A DNA stretch of 64,000 nucleotides from Pempheris klunzingeri (taxonomy: Eukaryota; Chordata; Actinopteri; Acropomatiformes; Pempheridae): assembly GCF_042242105.1 (NCBI RefSeq), contig NC_092033.1, positions 3,307,908 to 3,371,907 on the forward strand, in the 5' to 3' direction. Below are positions 55,250 through 64,000 of the stretch, in pieces; position 1 is the first letter of the stretch, and each line of letters begins with the position of its first letter. The notes beneath the pieces are model-generated. The model was not told where the DNA came from and did no database searches. It saw nothing but the letters and a program-made list of their open reading frames with translations. A program made the translations under genes and the position numbers.

Positions 55250-58200
55250 TCAACTGCAGCACAGCTGCTCCGACACCAGCAGGGTGTCGTAGCCGTAGAT
55301 CTCCAGCAGGTGGAGCAGGAAGAGCCTGTCTCCATGGGGATCCAGACCCATGGCCCTGACGCTCTCCGGGGTCAGCGTGGGATCAGGGCTCGCTGCAACC
55401 TCACTGAGGGTCTGGAAAATCCTGTTGTTCTGCTCCAGGAAAAACCTGCATGTGTTGAGATTTAGAGGGAAGGTGGTAGTTTGAGATCTATTACATTTCT
55501 TCACAGTTTAGAAAGTATATGCAAAGGTGACTTTTTCCATTTCCTCCCACATTCCTGTGGTTATAATTCCACATCTTTATGCTGAGCAGCAGCAGGTATA
55601 ACAAGGAAAAAGCACAATCCCCCTTTAATAACTGCAGCGACAGCGAGAGGTGGAGAAAGATCAGGGGGATTCTGTCGGGCTCATTACCTCCTTGATTCAA
55701 TTTTAAGTTTCTAAGCTGCCACTGTGACGGGACTTCTTTCCAAGACCCTCATAAAAAGATCAAGTCATGTGTGCTCTGGGCACAGTGGTTAATCAGTGGT
55801 TACTCCTCCTTTGGCTGGTTAAATGAATCGTGTTTTACTTACAGAATAAAGAGATCCTCTTCACTGGACACACAGTCTCCATTCTCCTCCTGGGAGTACA
55901 GCAACATCTGCCTACATGCACAGACACACAGTTTATTTCAGGCAGAAAACCTACAGGAGAGAGTGCTCTCTGTGATTTATACCTAGATATGAGATACTTT
56001 AACTTCAGTGCATTTGCATGAGCTTTTAGTTGGATAACTGCTAGGATAGATACTTTTCCTCTGTGGCACAGAGGAAGAAGATCTATCAAACTTTGGCTTC
56101 AGTAGAAATATGTTTGAGTCGCCTACATTCATTGATAGTTTTGGTCTTTTTATGGGTGTTGTTGATGTAAGAAAAGTATAAACCTACACCAGCCTTAGCC
56201 TTTGATTACCACTGTGGTAACTATTGTGCAAGCAGTAGTCCTGCAGTCACTGACAGGGTTACCTACCTCTGTTCGGTCAGTTTGCGATACTTCTCCCTGT
56301 CTGCAGTGCTGAGGCGGAGCAGAGGTTTCAGTCCGTCTCTGTAGGTCTTTACATTCTGATTGTCTACATACACATCATACAGATCCTTCTTCTCCTCAAA
56401 GATCTTCTCAGTAGTACCTAGGAATCCAACCACACACAGGATCTCTAAGATCTGAGATACAGGAGACGTGTATTCAACCAGCTAGTCCTTTTTTTTTTTT
56501 GTAATAGGACCTCTAACAAATGTTAACATGACTGGAGCAACCACTTACACGCTACGTAGGAGAGCTCGTTCTCCAGGGCGCTGATATCGGCCACATTAAC
56601 GTAGAAGAAGGGCCGGAACTCGGGCACAGCCACGCCGATCCCAGGGATGGAGATGTTTGCCAGGCAGCAGCAGCAGTACACTGAGAGGGGTGGGGGGTGA
56701 AATCAGAAAAATGATGCACGAGTGTGGGAGAGAAAGAGCGACATAAGATGTGAAAGTGTGCATGATGTGTAGGCTGTCCAGACACTGCTGCAACCTGGAA
56801 AGGAAACTAAAATCCAATACTGATACAATGAATTAATAAAGGACAGTTCTCTGAGTAAGATTAAAGGGCGTCAGCTATAAAAACATGTTTAAACTTTAAC
56901 TAAAAACATTAAAATATCATTGTTTTTTAAATTGAAGGAACAATTTGACATTTTGTGGAATACACTGTTTCACTATCTTACCAAGAGTCAGATCTGTCTA
57001 TTCGATGTGAAGCTGGAGCTGTAGCACCATTAGCTTAGCATAAAGACCAAAGTTCAATGACAACATTGTCAATTTTACAGGTTTTGTACAGATTTAAATA
57101 AGCAGATACAACATTAGTTAGTTAATTAATGAGCTTTAAGGGTGCTGGTAGGTGGATTTTGGAACCTTCAGACAGAACCAGGCTAGCTGTTTCCCCCCGT
57201 TTCCAGTCTTTGTGCTAAGCTAAGCTAACCAGCTGCTGCTTCATAGTGATCAGACAGACATGAGGGTGTCATCAATCTGACTCTAGGCAAGGAAAAGAAT
57301 ATGCTTGATTCCTAAAATGGAAAAAAACTATGGAATCAAGCTACTCAAGCGCTTGTGAATAAATCCATGTTTCTTACCTCTGTAGCAGACCACACCCACG
57401 GGTGGAGGGGAGAAGATGAGGATGCGTCTGCGGAGGAGAGCCAGTTTCCACAGCACCATGATCTGCTCCCCAAAGAAGCGGATGAACTGGGACATGCAGC
57501 CTGCAGGGTGGGTGATCTGGGCCAGAGGGATTCAAACACAGAGGTCACTACACTGCTACTAATACAGTCTAATCTTCACAGCCAAAGACACCAGCTGACA
57601 TAGGTGTAGAAGAGGAAATGCTCCTCCTACCTTCATCTCTGGGTGCATGCTGTGGTTGATTGCAACTCCCCAGGCATTGGCTGGACATGCAGTAACCACC
57701 CCATCACCGCTGGGGGGCAGAAGTGCTCTCTTGTCCTCATAGAAGGCCTCCAGGGGGGAGTAGTGGCCAGGGGACTGAAGCTGGAGCCTGGATCGAAGGA
57801 CAAAAAAAAAAAAAAAAACAGGCATTAAAACTAGAAAAGACCTTAAAATAAAATCTACACAATTATATGAGCAGAATTTTCTTAAGCAAGGTGCAAAAAA
57901 CTACAATCACAATACAGCTAATCGAAACTATTCCAATCAATCCCACTTCATTTTTAAAAGGAAATGCACACAATGGATAAAAAGTAAACACTTTACAAAG
58001 CACATGCTCCTGTTTAGAAGTGCATGTGTGTCTTGTCTCCGCTCAGCAGCTCAGAACAGTCTTGCCGTTGCATTAGGTGGTTTCACCTCTTTGTGTGGAA
58101 CAAACATAACTTTACCTATATTTTCAAAATAGCCTGGATTGCACTGTTCAGCACAGAGAGCCATTCTGGTTTTAAAATGTGGAATGCATGTGGTTAACAG

Positions 58201-61200
58201 TTGCTAATTAGTGCAGAAACAGTACAGTGAAACAATCAGCTGCAGCTCTTTGTAATACAAATGAATTTGGCCTGGAAACCCTCATTCAGTAACAATAGAC
58301 TGGACTAAATTGAAGTGGCACCGATATTCATTGGTCTGGATGTGAGTCTGGGAAAAATATGCTACCAAAGCGCGGAGTAAAAACAGCTGCTTAACATAGT
58401 AAAGCTCAGATTGTGGCGACAAAATGTGACGATTTTTAATGTTAAATCAGAAATGGAGGTAAGGAGGGACGGAGGGACGGAGGGAGGAACAGGGGGAAAG
58501 TCTCCATAAATTCCTGAACATCTTAACCACCTCATGACCAACAGTGCGTCTTTCATGCCAAAGCAGTCAGCAGATGAGGTATCTGGAGCGAGCTACGCGG
58601 GGAATGATGAGTAAGGAGCACGGCTGTGTGACTGGAGGCCAGAGTGTGGGAACCACAGAGGGGGAAGAAAGGAGGATCAGGGAAAGCAAAGAGGAAGAGG
58701 GGCTGAATATAGAGAGAGAGCTGTGTTCATGAGCAAGTGTGACAGGGGTGTGACACATCTTGGGATGTCACGCCGAGGCCTGTCTGCAAGAGCAAAATTA
58801 CTAATGGGGTGTAAACATAATGGAAGCGTGGTGTGGTGGAAGGAGATCTAAGGCTCGAGAAAGGGACAACGGGAGTCGTGGAAAGTGTGAGAGTGGTCTA
58901 TTTTGAGATGAGGGGAAAGAGGAGAGGAGTGAGGTTAAGAGGAGTCAAAAAGCCACAGTTGCCCCGAGGGGCCATATTTGAACTGATGTTTGAAGCCTCT
59001 TACAAGATAAGTGCTTCTCTGGATCAGCACCAGTATAGAAAGTGTTTTTTATACTTTGCTTAACATTTCTCACCAAACTTAACATCCTTACAGCAATCAC
59101 AAAAGTGGAGTCTAGTATCTCCCTCGTGAAAAACAATTAACTATTGTAAGGAGTCATTTTTTGGAGCCCTAACTAACTTTAAGGAGGGTTAAAATGATTA
59201 GCGATCGCGTGACGATCCACGAGTGCAAGATTAAATTAACTGGGAAGAAAATTATAATCAGTCATAATCATTTTAAGCTATTTATGAACCAAAATGTGCT
59301 GATTTCCTTCTCACACATGAGGTCTTACATTGCATTTATTACCTTTACTTACATTTTGTACATGTTTATTTTGCTTAGTTGTTTGTATTCATGGTGGTGG
59401 TCACTTTAACTTTCTGTGCTATTGTAACACCAGAATTCATCAAGGGTATTATCAGTAAAGTATTTCTATCTATCTAATCTCCACTTTTAATTTTCCCCGT
59501 CGTGGGACTAATAAAGGAAAATCTTATCTTTACATCAACATGGGGAGTCCTTCTGGTGCAATAGGACAAAAAGGGAGGCGCATTGTGCTAAATGGACATC
59601 ATGGTGACGGCTGAATATCTTTAGGATTCGGTGTAGCCAAAACAAGCAATTTGAAGTCTTCACCTCGGGCTGTTGGGAAATTGTGCCTGAAAGGAACTGA
59701 TTTATTGGTTGCAGGAAGTGACAGCTGCTGCCGTGCGTGAGCGGACCACCTCTCTTACCTGACCTGGTGCTCCAGGAAGCTCATGTAGCGGTAGAGCAGG
59801 GTGTAGGAGGGAGACAGGATCCCTACCGACTTCATCCTCGCACCCCTCTCCACCGTGCTCTCCACCGCCATGTTGGCGAAGCAGGCGAGGCCAAAGTAGG
59901 AGCCCTTCCGGAAGTAGCTGAGGATGGAGGAGAGAGAGAGAGAGAGTTAGAGGGAGAGAGACGAAGCCATGAGTCACGAAAAGCAAAGACACTGCCAGAT
60001 GGCTGGGCTTTTTTTTTTTGCCAGGCAACGCTTTCCGTCGGTCTGTCCTGCCAGGAGGAAGACATGGGCCGCATCCTAATACTCTAAATTTGCTTCCTCC
60101 ACTTGTTTGTGCCCTTCATGTTATAAAGAAGGTGAACAACTTCCTCCATTGTGCAAAATATGTGTGCTGGTCATGCACACACACACTCACATGAAGTCTG
60201 TGGTGACTCTGTGGGAGCCGCTGGCGATGGCTTTGAACTCCACTCCCTCCAGGTCCATGTCTTTGGGTAAACACCACTCCAGCATGTTTCCTATCACACC
60301 CACACAACAGACAGAGAGGTAGCGTTACAACGAGCAGGCAAGCAGACAAGCGCTGATACAAGACCAGCCGGTAAATATATTATCGACTCTTCATTTCATG
60401 CTCATGAAATAACAGTGACACAGCCCCGACTGGATTTGAAATTCATTATGTGTTTATTGAACGCCGAGCTGCAGCTGAGCAAATAAGGTCTGATAGGAGC
60501 AGGGAAACAGAGAAGGTGACTCAGCCGGTGTGGTTTTCTGTCTAATCATTAGCTGCATGTATCCAGTCGGTGGAGTTCCTGCAGAAATGTGAGTTGATTT
60601 GATTGAGCTTCACAGGTCTGCATCATCCACCTGCGGCCGAACACCAGAGATGCTCCATTGCCACTTTGACAGCTGTTACTGACTTCAAGTATTAAGCTTT
60701 AAGTATCCTGCAGTGCAAAGTGCCCATCAAAGCTACTGACAGACCGGAATAAAAACACCACTTCTAGTTGCAATGGTAAAAAAAAAAGACCCCATTTAAA
60801 CCCCATTTGTGAACAAGAGCATAAAATCAGCTCTGATTGGTGACTAAAATGAATCCTAGTCCTTTTCTAATTAGTCCTCCACATCCTCTAGAGCAGAACA
60901 GGCTCTGAAATCTGCTCGTACATTTTAAAGCCTAATTTGTTAGCTTTAAAAAAAAGGCATCATGTGGATGTGTTGGTGTCTTTTGTTGCACGTCTTTCTC
61001 CTTCTGGTGTAAACACAAAAATACTACAGCCCTGTCCAATTTGTTGCACACAGTTTCATATTAGTTGTTTGTAAAATTCAAATATGAAAACGTTTATTAA
61101 TACGCTGAATAAACGTGTATGTTTTCCTCTGTGAGATGAGCCATAGCCAGCTGTCTTGTAATATTTCATACCACAGATGCCAGTCCACTGTGAGCCATGA

Positions 61201-62326
61201 TGTGTGGTTATGTTATCACGAGCCACCCTGTGAATCCTGGCTCTGGCATTCAGGAAACATGTGGCAGCAGCTCATTAGAGGACTGAGAGTCCGGGCTAAC
61301 AATATTGACCGTGCAGAGCAGGAACTGATCCCAGTGTGTCTTCACCCGGAGTCTCATTTGTTGGCTTCAAATTGAGGCCTTTTTCTGTGACTTTATTATA
61401 ACCTGTCCGTCACCCTGTTCTCCTGCTCTCAGCTGCACTCTGTAGGGAATCAACTCAGGTTTTCTCTTTCATCTGAGACACCCAATAACATGGTTTTGTA
61501 ATAACATATTTTTGAAATCAATCATTAATAGGTCATTAATTAACCTGTGTGGCTGCTATTTCCCAGAAGCTCATCCTGTCTTCACCATGCTCCTCATTAA
61601 AAATGTATAGGCCCATTCTGCAGAAACAACCAGCTGATTGATCCCCCATCACATAACTCATCCTGACATTTTAACATGTCTGTTCTGTAGTAAGACCCCA
61701 GGGGGCCTCGTGGCTTTCTGTCATGTCTCTAAACTTATGGCCAGATGAGAAAAAGCCACACCTGTAGGAGAAGGTTCTGCACACTTGGTACAAACAGGGC
61801 GTCAGAGACAGCGACTGCTTCCACTAAACGAGGCAGGCTTCACCTATTTTACCTTTCCTGTCTGCCAACATCATCCTGCACACATCTTGTATTTAATCCA
61901 ACAAAAGCGATGCATGTTTTATGCTTCACCTGATCTGGTATTGAATGTAACCACAAAGACCGACACAATCTGGTCCTTTTCCTCCCATTTCACCATCCTG
62001 TCCTCCAGCGGCACCTCCCTCGATCCTGAATCCGAGAGATGCTCCTCGCTGTCGGGGCGCAGCGCTTCATCCTTGGCCGGCGGGGCGGTGGAGGTCGCGG
62101 GCGGGGCGCTGCAGCCGTCTGCGTTGGACCTGCTGGGAGTGGGACCCCCCGGACTGCTGCTCCACCCAAACCCCGGCGCGGTGCATCCTGATGAGGCACG
62201 ACTGTTGGAGGGGCTCGCCAGACGGTCTTTGGCGTGTGCAGGCACCGGCGCCGCTCCGCCGGGCTTCTCCGCGGACGGAACCTCCTCCCAGTCCAGCAGA
62301 GGGGCTCGATCCGACCGCTCCACCAT
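55250..62326 (-). CDS. dennd11: DENN domain-containing protein 11 (LCHN/KIAA1147), complete, 9 exons, 499 aa
   Basis: A DENN-family protein; relatives are Rab exchange factors, but the activity of this member is not firmly known. Exons in transcript order: 62326-61930, 60290-60191, 59917-59759, 57787-57631, 57516-57378, 56680-56549, 56417-56267, 55911-55843, 55445-55250. All are GT-AG and sum to 1500 nt in one frame. Family landmarks in order: VVTFNTRSG then NMLEWCLP across the exon 1-2 joint, [100 protein letters not shown] and the terminal CC-rich end. The first about 115 residues are Ala/Pro/Ser-rich and poorly conserved, which makes the protein longer than human (455 aa). It is divergent from arl1 and convergent with fgd4. 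Confidence 0.94.
56945..57320. repeat. MITE-like element with long inverted ends, full-length-looking copy
   Basis: The left end (ttgacattttgtggaatac, agagtcagat, ttagcttagcataaagacc) is mirrored at the right end (gtctttgtgctaagctaagc, atctgactct, cctaaaatgg). It sits in dennd11 intron 5 and is the same family as 8358-8711. Confidence 0.65.
59400..59525. repeat. Possible LINE/SINE 3' tail
   Basis: 'tatcagtaaagtatttctat', ctatctatct and 'cgtgggactaataaagg' resemble the tails of fish non-LTR elements. No reverse-transcriptase frame is attached. Confidence 0.3.
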
Positions 62327-63030
62327 CCTGTCGGCGGTCCCTCCTCGTCAGTCTCACCGCGGATTGTAAATGATGTCTCAGCCGACGGGCACCAGGTCCA
62401 TCCGTGGATAATTACACCTCAGAGCGATTCCCACATTGCAAAGTTAACCTAAACTGTTTAAAATGGCTCCATTTTGCATCAGATTAACGTTGCGCGTTGC
62501 AGATTTCACATCTATCTTTATAATCTTTCTTGTCTGAAGTGATCATAAATTTGATGCTGTTCAGAGAGGGCAACTCCTTCGTCTCATCTAAGCTGCATTC
62601 AAAACAATTCACCAGCCGCTGTCACATTCTCTTTATTAGGAATAGCTGCTGAACAGTTGGGAACACGCATTTTGCTTTGGCGTCTTGAACGCACCACGTA
62701 ACGACGGCGTCAGGAAGAATCTGAAGCTTCTCTTCACAAACAGCACTTTCGTCTAAATTAAAAACAATGTTTTAATAAAGCAGCGCGCCCACAATTAATG
62801 TCTAATTAATTAAAAATAACTATTAATATGTCAAATATCTTGTTTAATTTTTTCATCATCAGTTAATTTAACAGTTTAATGGCCCGTTGTTTTTTAACGT
62901 GTTGAATGTTGTGAAACAAAATCAAAGCCAGAGTCGGTGACGTCGTTCAGTGACACGTCAGCCACACGGAAGAAGGTCTCTGTCCAACCTGCTGCTGTGC
63001 CGCTGATACAAGGAGCGTAGTCTTATAAAA
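62327..63030. promoter_or_regulatory. Shared upstream region of dennd11 and arl1 (candidate bidirectional promoter)
   Basis: The two start codons diverge 704 bp apart. TGACGTCG (62938-62945) and tgacacgtca (62951-62960) are CRE-like and lie 70-95 bp before the arl1 start codon. No TATA box stands out. Bidirectional use is inferred from layout only. Confidence 0.45.
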
Positions 63031-63934
63031 ATGGGTGAGTGTTTTAGCTATCGCTGATTAAAGTGTGTATTTATTCTTTAAGTGTGTGTGAATAACTACT
63101 TATATTGGTATATCTCTGTTTTGTGTCTACCTGCTCCATTTAAGGCGCAGTGCAGCTACCGTTAGCTAGCTAGCTACCTAGCTAACGTTAGCTATTTACA
63201 GCGAATGCCATATGCTTTTGGTGTGCACGCTGCTTAAACATTTCCCTTCCAAGCTATTCAGCTGTTGTTCTTTTATCATATCTACATATTGGCGTCAAGG
63301 ACACAAGACATGAAGCCCTCTTCACTTAATTCACGCCTTAATTATGCCCTCAGCGCTGGTTAGTGCAGCTAAGCTAACCTCAGCCAACTTGCTCAACCAC
63401 CTGAGTGGCAGTGAAGGAGGCCACTGTTGTTCAAGTCAGCAACAGAGCTGAGTTTTAAATAGTGCGAGGAAAGCTCATTCTTCCATATTTCTGTTATTCA
63501 TCAAGGAGTAACCTTTGCTGCTATTTTAACAGTTGATTAACCATCGATTGAACTGTTATGTTATGACTTTTGGAGCCATTAAGTTTGCACAAAGTCTAAA
63601 CTGTGAAAAGTGCCCATAGCTGTTCATTATAGTCCTAAATAATGTGCACGCCAGAGTATTTAATTAATGACGAAGATGACACACAGATGTTTGCTGCTTT
63701 AGTTGATAAATGATCAAAATCACATTTTCTATCTATACACATGATAAAAGCTGTTTTTCTCAGCACTCATTCCCCCTCTGTGTGTCTGTTCTCCAGGTGG
63801 TTTCTTCTCAAATCTCTTCTCGGGCCTGTTTGGCACCAGGGAGATGAGGATTTTGATCCTGGGTTTGGACGGCGCAGGAAAAACCACCATTCTGTACCGG
63901 CTGCAGGTTGGAGAGGTGGTGACCACAATCCCCA
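63031..63934 (+). CDS. arl1: ARF-like GTPase 1, first two coding exons (gene continues past the window)
   Basis: ARL1 is a small GTPase of the trans-Golgi that recruits GRIP-domain golgins. Exon 1 codes only ATG G (63031-63034); exon 2 is 63797-63934. Both introns start with GT (gtgagt, gtatgt). The 47 residues visible show Gly2 for N-myristoylation, the amphipathic [13 protein letters not shown] helix, and the P-loop GLDGAGKT (24-31). The effector-side [13 protein letters not shown] follows. This is near-identical to vertebrate ARL1 (181 aa), so about a quarter of the protein is in the window. Confidence 0.95.
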
Positions 63935-64000
63935 GTATGTACTGGCTTGCTCTCTTTCTTTATTTCCATATGTTTCAGTTAAATACCCAGTTCATCAAAT

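Noticed and set aside
61785-62369. 194-aa plus-strand frame over dennd11 exon 1
   Set aside because: Antisense shadow of the GC-rich first exon; the minus-strand frame matches DENND11 and splices correctly.

Overview
This is vertebrate nuclear DNA, almost certainly from a teleost fish, probably a spiny-rayed one. It has long introns with GT-AG junctions, dense CA/GT microsatellites and copies of a fish dispersed repeat carrying a 'gctaagctaagctaac' motif. I assembled all gene models by hand from reading frame, splice signals and remembered protein families. UTR ends and transcription starts are not determined.

Layout: (1) 637-12639, minus strand: a complete 12-exon p38 MAP kinase gene, mapk11 (361 aa). 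(2) 14424-42836: an unusual tandem array of tRNA genes. It holds 46 full-length tRNA-Leu genes (43 with anticodon CAG, 3 with AAG) and 47 full-length tRNA-Gln genes (36 CTG, 11 TTG). Three internally deleted Leu copies, one decayed Leu copy at the edge and three Gln fragments are also present. All are on the minus strand except one Leu gene inside a short inverted segment near 15.8-16.25 kb. (3) 43810-52705, plus strand: a complete 16-exon fgd4 (frabin, Cdc42 exchange factor; 970 aa). (4) 55250-62326, minus strand: a complete 9-exon dennd11 (LCHN/KIAA1147; 499 aa), convergent with fgd4. (5) 63031 to the window edge, plus strand: the first two coding exons of arl1 (Golgi small GTPase), divergent from dennd11 across about 0.7 kb.

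The tRNA array is the most notable content. Its basic unit is Leu then Gln (5'->3' on the minus strand), with 533-, 596- or 624-bp periods set by two spacer types. Units are grouped into nested higher-order repeats of 1753, 2286, 2910 and 2935 bp. The array records its own evolution: anticodon shifts (Leu CAG to AAG, Gln CTG next to TTG), a 31-bp deletion copied three times, recombination scars cutting through Gln genes, and one inversion. It lies between the divergent promoters of mapk11 and fgd4.

The protein genes (stress kinase, Cdc42 GEF, DENN protein, Arf-like GTPase) are ordinary single-copy host genes with no evident shared pathway. The remaining sequence is introns and intergenic DNA with microsatellites, MITE-like inverted-repeat elements, a THAP-domain transposon relic and a few other repeat fragments.
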